A DNA stretch of 64,000 nucleotides from Lacrimispora sphenoides (GTDB taxonomy: Bacteria; Bacillota; Clostridia; Lachnospirales; Lachnospiraceae): positions 310,001 through 374,000 of the forward strand of contig NZ_FOIP01000002.1 of the NCBI RefSeq assembly GCF_900105215.1, written 5' to 3'. How positions within the stretch are numbered: the stretch's first letter is position 1; each line of letters opens with the position of its first letter. Positions 42,569-50,865 of this stretch are shown here, in pieces. A program made the translations under genes and the position numbers. The notes under the pieces are model-generated. The model worked only from the letters and a program-made list of their open reading frames with translations, did no database searches and was not told where the DNA came from.

Positions 42569-43715
42569 AAGGGAAATCAGTGAGATCAAGAAACTATTCT
42601 CCCCTGCAAATTGTGCCATCAGTCGGATATGCGGCTGTTACGTAGATGCAGAGAAGGACCGGAGGATGGAGGTAAAAGGAGCATTCTTATCTCTTCCGGA
42701 AACAGAAACCTTTAAGTATTTCACAATTTTCAGAGGAGCATTGTCTGGGACGATAGGAAAAAACATGATTAACATGAGTTTTCCGCTGGCAACAGAAGAA
42801 ATAGGAGGAACACAGGATTTCTTGCTTAATCTGCGGGATAGTGGATTAAAGAACGAGGTACTGGTAGAAAAATTCTATGATAAGGTGATCGCCAGCTACG
42901 ACTACGGGGAGAACTATTACATAATTCTTATCCATTGTATTTATGACATTCCGGGAAAGGGAACGGACGGACAGGATCTGGACGATGCATCTGATTATGT
43001 ATATGATTTCATTCAATGCGTTATCTGTCCCGTGAAGCTGTCAAAAGCCGGACTGTATTATAACACAGAAGCGAACATGATCGAAAACAGGAATAGAGAC
43101 TGGCTTGTAGAAGCGCCAGATACCGGTTTTATCTTCCCTGCCTTTAATGATAGGAGTACAGATATTCACAGCCTTCTATTTTACACAAAAAATCCAGAGC
43201 AGATGCCGGAGCGCCTAATCAATGAAACTCTTGGCTGTGTTATGCCTATGTCGGCAAAGGATCAGGCACAAACTTTTCAAGGGATTGTTGAGGAGGTTTT
43301 GGGAGACGGTTGTACCTTTGAAGTAGTGAAAAATATCCATGATAATCTTTGTGAACTGGCAGAGGAATCAAAAGATGAATCAGAGCAGTTCATCATTGAT
43401 AAGGATCAGCTAAAAGGGATGCTGGAGGGGAATGGAGCCAGTGAAGAAAAACTGAAAGATTTTGAAAGCCGCTATAATGATATCGGGGGGCAGCAGCCGG
43501 AATTATTAATTACCAATGTAGCAAACCAGAAAAGTTTTGAAATAAAAACACCAGATGTAAGCATAAGGGTAAAAGCTGATAAGACACATTTGGTGGAAAC
43601 ACGTATTATTGATGGCCGTACATGCGTTGTAATTGGATTCAATGAAAATGTGGAGGTTAATGGAATAAAGGTAATAATGGGACAGGTTAGCAGCATGAAG
43701 GAGACGAAGGAATGA
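42561..43715 (+). CDS. DUF4317 family protein
   Basis: A 384-residue protein with the family N-terminus MNKREISEIKKLFSPANCAISRICGCYVD. DUF4317 proteins occur widely in Lachnospiraceae chromosomes; their role is unknown. Here the gene is locked between two phage genes by overlaps of 8 and 4 bp, so it belongs to the early operon rather than being host DNA. No catalytic motif is visible. Confidence 0.82.
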   Translation: MNKREISEIKKLFSPANCAISRICGCYVDAEKDRRMEVKGAFLSLPETETFKYFTIFRGALSGTIGKNMINMSFPLATEEIGGTQDFLLNLRDSGLKNEVLVEKFYDKVIASYDYGENYYIILIHCIYDIPGKGTDGQDLDDASDYVYDFIQCVICPVKLSKAGLYYNTEANMIENRNRDWLVEAPDTGFIFPAFNDRSTDIHSLLFYTKNPEQMPERLINETLGCVMPMSAKDQAQTFQGIVEEVLGDGCTFEVVKNIHDNLCELAEESKDESEQFIIDKDQLKGMLEGNGASEEKLKDFESRYNDIGGQQPELLITNVANQKSFEIKTPDVSIRVKADKTHLVETRIIDGRTCVVIGFNENVEVNGIKVIMGQVSSMKETKE

Positions 43716-44152
43716 ACCATGTAATATTAATGGGCCGATTAACCCGGGATCCTGAAGTAAGATATTCCCAGGGAGAGCGAGCTATGGCAGTCTCAAGGTA
43801 TACCCTTGCAGTTGACCGTAGGGGGCGGCGGAACCAGGACAGTGAGCAGACAGCGGATTTCATCAACTGCGTGGCTTTTAACAAGGCCGGGGAGTTTGCA
43901 GAGAAGTATTTCCGACAGGGTATGAGGGTATTGGTTTCCGGCAGAATTCAGACGGGAAGTTATACGAACCGGGAAGGAGTTAAGGTTTATACCACGGATA
44001 TTGTGGTAGAAGATCAGGAGTTTGCAGATAGCAAGGGAGCCGCGGCAGCAGGAAACAGCCAAAGCATTAACCAAAACCAGTATACCGATGCCGGGGACGG
44101 ATTCATGCATATTCCAGATGGAGTGGAGGAAGAAGGGCTACCGTTTGAGTAA
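43712..44152 (+). CDS. ssb: single-stranded DNA-binding protein
   Basis: OB-fold SSB (residues 1-110: MNHVILMGRLTRDPEVRYSQ..TADFINCVAFNKAGEFAEKYFRQGMRVLVSGRIQ) with a flexible linker and the acidic protein-docking tip EEGLPFE, close to the canonical DDDLPF. It protects phage single-stranded DNA, fitting with a rolling-circle-like Rep. Start overlaps the DUF4317 stop. Confidence 0.93.
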   Translation: MNHVILMGRLTRDPEVRYSQGERAMAVSRYTLAVDRRGRRNQDSEQTADFINCVAFNKAGEFAEKYFRQGMRVLVSGRIQTGSYTNREGVKVYTTDIVVEDQEFADSKGAAAAGNSQSINQNQYTDAGDGFMHIPDGVEEEGLPFE

Positions 44153-44187
44153 AAGCGGGTTTAACGGAGAAAGGACAGTGATTATAA

Positions 44188-44412
44188 ATGAACATTGATT
44201 TAAGCAGATTCAAAGTGGTGTATGGCGAGAAGGTACTTAATGCCATATCTTTGCAGGAAGTAAGCTTTGACGGGGACTGGGAAGAACATCAAAAGCACAC
44301 GATTAATAAGCCGAAGTTTATCACTGTGTTAGCAATAAATGAGGACGGGAACATAATTGAGATACACGATGAAGCATGGATGTTTCAGTTTATACCTATT
44401 GTGCAAAAGTAG
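44188..44412 (+). CDS. phage protein, 74 residues, unknown
   Basis: ATG preceded by GGAGAAAGGACAG. The sequence suggests a small beta-rich fold, with no known motif. Lies between ssb and the DUF3850 gene. Confidence 0.55.
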   Translation: MNIDLSRFKVVYGEKVLNAISLQEVSFDGDWEEHQKHTINKPKFITVLAINEDGNIIEIHDEAWMFQFIPIVQK

Positions 44413-44446
44413 GCTGCCAGGGCGGCAGGAAAGGGAGAGGCAAAAC

Positions 44447-44731
44447 ATGAGAAAATCAGAAATAACCCCAGCCATGCGGTTGCAACTATCAAGAGAAGCA
44501 AAGCATGATTTAAAAATACTTCCTCTGTTTTTCAAAGATGTTTTGACAGAAAAGAAATGTTTTGAGTTGAGGCTCAATGATAGGGACTATCAAGCCGGAG
44601 ATATTTTCTTACTCAGAGAATATGAAAATTGGGCCTATACAGGCAGGTGGTATGCTGGGGTAATATCCTATGTTCTCAAAGATTGTAAAGAGTATGGGCT
44701 GGAAGACGGGTATTGTATTTTCGGCTGGTAA
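44447..44731 (+). CDS. DUF3850 (ASCH-like) protein
   Basis: A 94-residue protein with HDLKILPLFFKDVLTEKKCFELRLNDRDYQAGDIFLLREYE and a closing GLEDGYCIFGW, the DUF3850 pattern; the fold is related to ASCH/PUA RNA-binding domains. Start 44447 follows AGGGAGAGG. Function unknown; common in phages. It is the last rightward gene before the leftward collagen gene. Confidence 0.8.
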   Translation: MRKSEITPAMRLQLSREAKHDLKILPLFFKDVLTEKKCFELRLNDRDYQAGDIFLLREYENWAYTGRWYAGVISYVLKDCKEYGLEDGYCIFGW

Positions 44732-45130
44732 ACCAAAGTTTAACCTAAAAGGGGTGAAAACCTATGATTTCCACCCCTGGAGTACATTACAATCACGATC
44801 GGGAAGTACTGTAGAACTTCATATCAGGAACTAGGGCGAAGAAGTAATAATGAGGTGTTCTTTCTCTGAAAGAAGTGCAAAGAATTTCCCCTACGTTTGA
44901 TAATCTGTTCGTAACAATAATATATGCGTTTACATAAAAAGCGTGAACAAGCTGTTAATTAGGATTTAAATAACTATTTTCCACAATCATATTACGTGTT
45001 GCTGAATTTTTCCACTGTCTTTAAACAAGGATTGACTGGCCGATATTGGGCATGCAATTTAACCAAAGCAGTTGGACGACGGTTTGTTCAGCTGCTTTGG
45101 TTGATCCACTGTCTGATGAATCGTATATTC
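44732..45130. other. 399-bp non-coding gap with two inverted repeats
   Basis: A hairpin GGGGTGAAA / TTTCCACCCC (44751-44777) lies after the DUF3850 gene. Near the 3' end of the collagen gene, AACCAAAGCAG / CTGCTTTGGTT (45061-45071 with 45092-45102) forms a perfect 11-bp stem without a T-tract on either strand. A 16-codon ATG frame (44764-44814) behind AGGGGTG is too weak to call. Nothing else was seen. Confidence 0.5.
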
Positions 45131-46976
45131 CTAAGCGCTTAACTTTTGAATCAATACTGAAGCATTAGCATTTACTTGTGTTCCTCCGGCCAAAGTTTGT
45201 AGCGTAACCGCAGCAGAACTTGTGTGGTTTCGTATAGTTAAGATATCGGATGCAGCAGCAGTAATAATTACCATCCCTGGATTCGCTTGGGTACCTGCTC
45301 CTGATCCATATACTGCACCAGCAACGGGAGCTCCATTTTGAAAAACAGTAAATTGATTTGGCTCTACACCCGCTGCATAAAACCAAACCGCGTAGTCACC
45401 AGCACTACCAAATTGGATAGTGGATGTTCCGGGTGCATGTGTGATGGTACCGACGATAATTCCATTGGTACTAAATAGTATATCTGCCTCTAAAGCAACA
45501 ACTTGAGCATCCAGATTGTAGATATAAGCGTATTCTGATAAACCAGCGGTACCAGAAGGTCCGGTAGGTCCTGTGGCACCGGTAGGCCCTATCGGTCCAG
45601 TAGCGCCGATAGGTCCGGTAGGTCCAGTAGCGCCGGTAAGGCCGGTAGGTCCTGTGGCACCAGTAGGTCCAGTGGCGCCGGTAAGGCCGATAGGTCCAGT
45701 AGGTCCAGTAGCGCCGATAGGTCCGGTAGGTCCAGTAGCGCCGATAGGTCCGGTAGGTCCAGTAGCGCCGGTAGGCCCGGTAGGTCCAGTAGCGCCAGTA
45801 GGTCCAGTAGCGCCGATAGGTCCGGTAGGTCCAGTAGCGCCAGTAGCGCCGATAGGTCCGGTAGGTCCAGTAGCGCCAGTAGCGCCAGTAGCGCCAGTAG
45901 CGCCAGTAGCGCCGATAGGTCCGGTAGGTCCAGTAGCGCCGATAGGCCCGGTAGGTCCAGTAGCGCCAGTAGCGCCAGTAGCGCCGATAGGTCCGGTAGG
46001 TCCAGTAGCGCCAGTAGCGCCAGTAGCGCCGATAGGTCCGGTAGGTCCAGTAGCGCCGGTAGGCCCGGTAGGTCCAGTAGGTCCAGTAGCGCCAGTAGCG
46101 CCGATAGGTCCGGTAGGTCCAGTAGCGCCGATAGGCCCGGTAGGTCCAGTAGCGCCAGTGGCGCCAGTAGCGCCGATAGGTCCGGTAGGTCCAGTAGCGC
46201 CAGTAGCGCCAGTAGCGCCAGTAGCGCCAGTAGCGCCGATAGGTCCGGTAGGTCCAGTAGCGCCGGTAGGCCCGGTAGGTCCAGTAGGTCCAGTAGCGCC
46301 AGTAGCGCCGATAGGTCCGGTAGGTCCAGTAGCGCCGGAAGGCCCGGTAGGTCCAGTAGCGCCAGTAGCGCCAGTAGCGCCGATAGGTCCGGTAGGTCCA
46401 GTAGCGCCAGTAGCGCCAGTAGCGCCGGTAGGCCCGGTAGGTCCAGTAGCGCCAGTAGGTCCAGTAGCGCCGATAGGTCCGGTAGGTCCAGTAGCGCCGA
46501 TAGGTAGGCCCGGTAGGTCCAGTAGCGCCGATAGGTCCGGTAGGTCCAGTAGCGCCGATAGGTCCAGTAGCGCCGATAGGTCCGGTAGGTCCAGTAGCGC
46601 CGGTAAGGCCGATAGGTCCGGTAGGTCCAGTAGCGCCAGTAGCGCCGATAGGTCCGGTAGGTCCAGTAGCGCCGGTAAGGCCGATAGGTCCGGTAGGTCC
46701 AGTAGCGCCGGTAAGGCCGATAGGTCCGGTAGGTCCAGTAGGTCCGGTAGGCCCGGTAGGTCCCTGAGCACCAGTAGGTCCGGTAGGCCCAGTAGGCCCA
46801 GTAGGCCCAGTAGGCCCAGTAGGCCCAGTAGGCCCGGTTGGTCCTTTACAACGACAGCATTTGCACGTACAAGGTTCACATTTTATATTTCCATGATTGG
46901 AGCAACTATCTGATGAACATTTTTTTGTGCAACCACAATCGCATATATTCATTCCTTGAATTTCCTTAGGCTGCAT
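45131..46976 (-). CDS. collagen-like (BclA-type) surface/exosporium protein, frameshifted in the repeat
   Basis: Starts at 46976 behind AGGAGGGAG with a Cys-rich head ([21 protein letters not shown]), then a long Gly-X-Y region ([18 protein letters not shown] units), and a C-terminal domain of about 135 residues ([21 protein letters not shown]) resembling the trimerising TNF-like heads of exosporium filaments. The reading frame is lost at 46503-46506, where one nine-base unit reads only GGTA. From there the Gly-X-Y pattern continues in another frame to the end. This is a slipped repeat: phase variation, pseudogene or assembly error. It points opposite to its neighbours, as cargo genes do. Confidence 0.82.
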
Positions 46977-47071
46977 AAAGCTCCCTCCTATAAATTATTT
47001 AACAGCGTAATTTGACGCCTAATGTATTATATTCAATAAGTATTAAACTGATATTCTGGAGAGGTAACTAT

Positions 47072-47242
47072 ATGCTATGGCATGAAATTGTCTGTGACGA
47101 TTGTTGCACCGTTCTTGATGGTTTTTCTGGCACTGGTAATTATAATTCAAGGTTAAAAAAGATAGCTAAAGATCAAGGATGGATTGTTAAAAAGAACGGG
47201 CATGCACGATGTCAAGAATGCAAGGATAAGAAAGGAAATTAA
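47072..47242 (+). CDS. small zinc-finger-like phage protein, 56 residues
   Basis: ATG after GGAGAGG. Two Cys pairs (CDDCC and CQEC) flank a Lys-rich centre, suggesting a zinc-binding fold. No family recognised. It begins the second rightward phage segment after the collagen gene. Confidence 0.6.
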   Translation: MLWHEIVCDDCCTVLDGFSGTGNYNSRLKKIAKDQGWIVKKNGHARCQECKDKKGN

Positions 47243-47570
47243 TATTTTCCAGAGCATTTGCCATAAAAGAGAGGAAGTCGGCAATGCCTGTAAATATGAT
47301 TCTGCTTCATTTGCGGAGTTAGAATCGGCAGTTACGAGAGCGGAAAAAGCCATGAAAGAACAGCGGTGGATTCCGATATCGGAACGGCTGCCAACGGTAC
47401 AAGATATTTCGGATAACATGTGCCCCTGTTTCCTCACTACTGAAAAGTATCAAAGTACAGCACAGCGAAGAACGTTTAATATAATAACTGGTGAATTTAA
47501 AGACAGCACTGGAAGAAGAGTTGAAGTATTGGCATGGATGCCATTACCAAGAATACATCAATCAAACTGA
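47184..47570 (+). CDS. DUF551-like phage protein, start uncertain
   Basis: The C-terminal half has the DUF551 pattern RWIPISERLPT ... VEVLAWMPLP. The start is unclear: 47184 overlaps the previous gene, while ATG 47352 would give only the DUF551 core. The full frame is listed. Common in clostridial phages; function unknown. Confidence 0.6.
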   Translation: MLKRTGMHDVKNARIRKEINIFQSICHKREEVGNACKYDSASFAELESAVTRAEKAMKEQRWIPISERLPTVQDISDNMCPCFLTTEKYQSTAQRRTFNIITGEFKDSTGRRVEVLAWMPLPRIHQSN

Positions 47571-47632
47571 AATCTTCATGAAAGGCAACAGGCAGCAACA
47601 CAAGACATTAATACTTTTAGAGGAGGGATAAA

Positions 47633-47839
47633 TTGGGAAGTAAAGAAGAGCATGCGGTAATGCTAACCACGGAACACGCAAGGGCTGCGAAGCAAGATTA
47701 CATACTTAAAGGATCTAAAGCTGATACCTTCAGTGCAACAATGCCAGCTTATTCATATACAAGCCTGTGTCTAGATCCGGCTTTAAGGACAGGCCCAGCT
47801 TGTGCAGTACAAGTAAGAAGGTGCAGCATGAAGCTTTAA
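47633..47839 (+). CDS. possible small phage protein, 68 residues
   Basis: A TTG codon follows a strong GAGGAGGGA site. The sequence has no recognisable domain and unusual composition, so coding status is uncertain. Confidence 0.35.
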   Translation: MGSKEEHAVMLTTEHARAAKQDYILKGSKADTFSATMPAYSYTSLCLDPALRTGPACAVQVRRCSMKL

Positions 47840-47911
47840 AGAATGAGTTTGAACAAATGCAAGAATAGCCTGCAAAAGGCAGGCATGGCAGCAGGGCAGG
47901 GAGGCGATACA

Positions 47912-48361
47912 TTGACTGCAAAAGAATATTTAAGTCAACTTGGAGAACTGACAACTAAAATAAATCAGAAAAAGCAAGAATTTAAAGATATTAAAGAAAA
48001 TATTGGAATTGTAATTAAATCTGATGGAACAGAAAGCGTTAAAGTTCAAACCTCTTTTGTTGGATCGAACGGAAAACAGACTGAAACACAAGCTATTAGA
48101 ATTGTTACAATAGAGAATGATATTAAAGATAAAATAATCAAGTACATTGAAACTAAAAACAAAATTATCGATCAAATACATGATTTGAATAACGAATTGT
48201 ATATTGATATTTTGTATAGGAGATATGTCAGAGGAGAAAGAGATTTTACTAAAATGGCCTACGAGATGGGGTATACATATAAGTACATAGTAAACAAACA
48301 TGGAGAGGCTTTGGCGAAGTTTGAAAGAATACACCAGTTGGATTTTAAGCGTGCATGCTAA
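47912..48361 (+). CDS. DUF1492/ArpU-like late transcription regulator
   Basis: A 149-residue protein with a long coiled-coil N-terminal half and a sigma-70 region 4-like C-terminal helix-turn-helix (about 110-145: LYRRYVRGERDFTKMAYEMGYTYKYIVNKHGEAL). Proteins of this type sit just before terminase genes in Firmicutes phages and switch on late transcription. TTG start six bases after GGGAGGCG. Confidence 0.75.
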   Translation: MTAKEYLSQLGELTTKINQKKQEFKDIKENIGIVIKSDGTESVKVQTSFVGSNGKQTETQAIRIVTIENDIKDKIIKYIETKNKIIDQIHDLNNELYIDILYRRYVRGERDFTKMAYEMGYTYKYIVNKHGEALAKFERIHQLDFKRAC

Positions 48362-48443
48362 AAGAAGTGGAAAGAAGTGGAAAAAAATGGATAACAAATG
48401 GAAAAGTTTTGAAAAAGGTGTGTTATACTAATAGTGTGGAATT

Positions 48444-48470
48444 GGGCTTCCGAGCAGGAGGCCCTTTTTT
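48444..48470 (+). terminator. intrinsic terminator after the late regulator
   Basis: GGGCTTCC / GGAGGCCC stem (one wobble), five-base loop, six T. Confidence 0.85.
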
Positions 48471-48518
48471 AATCCCGACAGGAATTTTGTTATCATCATT
48501 TGAAAAGGAGATGGTAGC

Positions 48519-49280
48519 ATGAATAGTTTCATAAGTTGGATAGGTGGTAAAAAGCTTTTACGCAAAAAGATCCTGGAGCAGTTTCCAGATCCGGATTCCT
48601 TTAAACGATACATTGAGGTATTTGGGGGAGCCGGTTGGGTGTTGTTTGCGAGTGATAAACATGCACCTATGGAAGTATTTAATGACGCAAACGGCGAGTT
48701 GATCAACTTATATCGAATCGTAAAACATCACCCTGAAGCTTTACAGAAGGAACTGGAGTGGCTGCTGGTATCCAGGGAACAGTTTTTTGATGAGCTTAGC
48801 CGGAATACAAGAGGCATGACTGATATTCAGAGAGCAGCAAGATTTTTCTGTATGATCAAAGAAAGTTTTGGATCCAGTCTGAAATCTTTTGGAGCTACAT
48901 CTAAAAGTCCGCTTGATATTAAAAAGGCAGTAGATTATCTCATAGAGGTATCAAGCCGGCTGAACCGAGTTGTTATTGAAAATCAGGACTTTGAGCGGTT
49001 AATAAAGACATATGATCGTCCAGATGCTTTGTTTTACTTAGATCCGCCTTATTACGAAGCGGAAAAGTATTATCCGGATCGTTTTAATCCAGAGGATCAC
49101 AACCGGTTGCGTGAGTGCCTTGGTGGCATTAAAGGCAAATTTGTTTTGTCCTATAACGATTGCCCCCAGATCAGGGAGCTGTATGAGGGGTATACGCTTG
49201 TTGAGGCAGAACGGGCGGACAATCTTGTTACCAAGAGCGAAAGCCGAAAATATAAAGAGCTTATTATCAAAAATTTCTAA
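48519..49280 (+). CDS. D12-class DNA adenine methyltransferase (Dam-like)
   Basis: A 253-residue N6-adenine methylase. Motif I is FISWIGGKKLLRKKI, with the FGGAGWV segment; motif IV is DPPY (Asp175-Tyr178, FYLDPPYYEAEKYY). Phage Dam enzymes protect phage DNA from restriction or mark it for packaging. No partner restriction gene is adjacent. AAAGGAG site. Confidence 0.92.
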   Translation: MNSFISWIGGKKLLRKKILEQFPDPDSFKRYIEVFGGAGWVLFASDKHAPMEVFNDANGELINLYRIVKHHPEALQKELEWLLVSREQFFDELSRNTRGMTDIQRAARFFCMIKESFGSSLKSFGATSKSPLDIKKAVDYLIEVSSRLNRVVIENQDFERLIKTYDRPDALFYLDPPYYEAEKYYPDRFNPEDHNRLRECLGGIKGKFVLSYNDCPQIRELYEGYTLVEAERADNLVTKSESRKYKELIIKNF

Positions 49281-49313
49281 TTGCAACCTTAAAATCCGTT
49301 GAGATTAATATTT

Positions 49314-49371
49314 GTATTATACGTATAATACGTAATAAATGCTTGACGATACGTGTAATACGTGCTATACT
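49314..49371 (+). promoter_or_regulatory. hicAB promoter with palindromic operators
   Basis: TTGACG (49343-49348) and TATACT (49366-49371) with a 17-bp spacer. Upstream is the perfect 18-bp palindrome GTATTATACGTATAATAC (49314-49331), and related half sites (ACGTGTAATACGTGC) fill the spacer, so HicB can bind both and repress. Confidence 0.78.
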
Positions 49372-49390
49372 TAACATAAGGAGGACAGAG

Positions 49391-49573
49391 ATGAGGTTTA
49401 GAGAAGTAGAAAAGCTGATTTTACAAGATGGTTGGTATCAAGTAAATCAAGTTGGTTCTCATCACCAATACAAACACCCTATTAAATCTGGAAAAGTTAC
49501 AATACCAGAACATAAAGGGAAAGATATAAACCCATCAGTTGTAAAGTCAATACTTAAGCAGGCAGGGCTGTAA
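49391..49573 (+). CDS. hicA: HicA family toxin (mRNA interferase)
   Basis: A 60-residue HicA with the dsRBD-like fold; catalytic His lies in GSHHQYKHP. HicA cleaves mRNA. AAGGAGG ribosome site. The antitoxin hicB follows after 52 bp, the toxin-first order usual for HicAB. Confidence 0.92.
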   Translation: MRFREVEKLILQDGWYQVNQVGSHHQYKHPIKSGKVTIPEHKGKDINPSVVKSILKQAGL

Positions 49574-49625
49574 AAAGCCCTGATTCCTGCGAATAAAAAA
49601 CGGATAATCTAAAAAGGAGGAAAAA

Positions 49626-50033
49626 ATGAAATTAGCATATCCAGCAGTATTTACACCGTATGAAGATAAAAGTGGCGGTTATGTTGTTGAGTTTCCAGAC
49701 TTACCGGGTTGTGTAACCGGAGGCGATGATATGGCAGAAGCCATTTTCATGGCAGAAGATGCTGCCAGTGGTTGGCTATTAACGGAACTGGAAGAAGGCC
49801 ATAAAATTCCGGAAGCTTCAAATTTCGCAGTAATAAAAATAGAAGATGAACAGTTTGTGAATCTGATCGCTTTAGATATGGATTCCTATGCAGCAAAGTA
49901 CGGAAACAAGGCTGTTAAGAAAACCCTTACGATTCCTGCATATCTTAATACTTATGCAGAAGAAAATAATATAAGCTGTTCAGCTGTTTTACAGGAAGCA
50001 CTAAGCAAAATGGTACAGTCCTCAATTCAGTAG
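49626..50033 (+). CDS. hicB: HicB family antitoxin
   Basis: A 135-residue HicB: N-terminal RNase H-like partner domain (YPAVFTPYEDKSGGYVVEFPDLPGCVTGGDDMAEAI) and a C-terminal ribbon-helix-helix-like DNA-binding part (KKTLTIPAYLNTYAEENNISCSAVLQEAL). Neutralises HicA and represses the operon. Strong AAAAGGAGG site. Confidence 0.92.
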   Translation: MKLAYPAVFTPYEDKSGGYVVEFPDLPGCVTGGDDMAEAIFMAEDAASGWLLTELEEGHKIPEASNFAVIKIEDEQFVNLIALDMDSYAAKYGNKAVKKTLTIPAYLNTYAEENNISCSAVLQEALSKMVQSSIQ

Positions 50034-50052
50034 TAAATAGACCTCATTTCGG

Positions 50053-50077
50053 GCGCTCAGTTATCTGGGCGCTTTTT
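50053..50077 (+). terminator. intrinsic terminator after hicB
   Basis: GCGCTCAG / CTGGGCGC stem (one wobble), loop TTAT, five T. Confidence 0.85.
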
Positions 50078-50325
50078 CTATAGGCATCGGTAAAAATCGA
50101 TGCTTTTATATTGCATGAAATGTAATCAGCTAATGAAATTAAGAGAAAATAAATTAAATTGTCAGAATTTTACAAAAGGTACTTTCCAGGGGGTAGGCCC
50201 CTATGCGGGGCGAGGAAGGCGCAGTATTTTTGGCTATAAAGGCAAAAAAAATAGGTGACTTCCTTCCGCTTTTTCTGTGTTGGGCATCGGAGCCGAGCTG
50301 ATACCGAAAGGAGGCATGAAATAGA
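50078..50325. other. non-coding gap before the terminase genes, candidate cos region
   Basis: Contains a G/C-rich block near 50187-50220 (GGGGGTAGGCCCC...GGGGC) with a GCCCC/GGGGC hairpin (50197-50201 with 50207-50211), and repeats of GGAAGG nearby. Lambda-type terminases (gpNu1/gpA) cut at cos sites just upstream of the small-subunit gene. No start of another gene is seen. Confidence 0.35.
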
Positions 50326-50865
50326 TTGGAAGTAAATCAAAAGGAATTAGCACAATGTCTTGGAATATCAAGCCGCCAAGTAAGAAACCTTAGTAAAGAA
50401 GGTCTGTTTAATACATTGCAAAATGGGAGAGGGTACAACTTAGAAAAGTGCATCCAAGAGTATATAAATTTCAAGATAAATGCGGAAATGGGCAGGAGGA
50501 CATCTGTTACAAAAGAGGAAGTGCAGGCGGAACATGAGGAAGTGAAGAAACAGATATCACTTTTAAGGCTGAGAGCATTACGCCGGGAACTTCATACTGC
50601 AACAAATGTTGAAGCTTTTTTATCTGATATGTTGATTCATTTCAGAAATCGCATTCTCTCACTACCGGAGAAAATATCAATGGAATTAAGCGGAATGGAT
50701 GACGTAAATCAAATGACACAAGTTTTAAGAAAAAATTTGTCAGATGCCTTAGAAGAACTATCTGAATATAATCCCGATGAAATAGACGGTTTAGGGCGGA
50801 CCGATCTGGATAATATTGAGGAAGCTGAAGAAGAAGAGGGGGAAGAAGAATGGGGTGATGATTAA
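50326..50865 (+). CDS. terminase small subunit, gpNu1-like
   Basis: A 179-residue protein with an N-terminal winged-helix DNA-binding motif (QKELAQCLGISSRQVRNLSKEGLF), a central coiled coil and an acidic C-terminal tail that would dock the large subunit. It recognises phage DNA for packaging. TTG start behind AGGAGG, spacing 11. Stop overlaps the large-subunit start. Confidence 0.85.
   Translation: MEVNQKELAQCLGISSRQVRNLSKEGLFNTLQNGRGYNLEKCIQEYINFKINAEMGRRTSVTKEEVQAEHEEVKKQISLLRLRALRRELHTATNVEAFLSDMLIHFRNRILSLPEKISMELSGMDDVNQMTQVLRKNLSDALEELSEYNPDEIDGLGRTDLDNIEEAEEEEGEEEWGDD

Noticed and set aside
45560..46850. Possible CRISPR array
   Set aside because: The periodicity is nine bases of coding collagen triplets with no spacers of unique sequence.
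45573..46913. Long rightward frame of Pro-Val-Gly-Pro-Val-Ala repeats
   Set aside because: It is the antisense shadow of the leftward Gly-X-Y repeat; no ribosome site and the cysteine head and globular end lie on the other strand.
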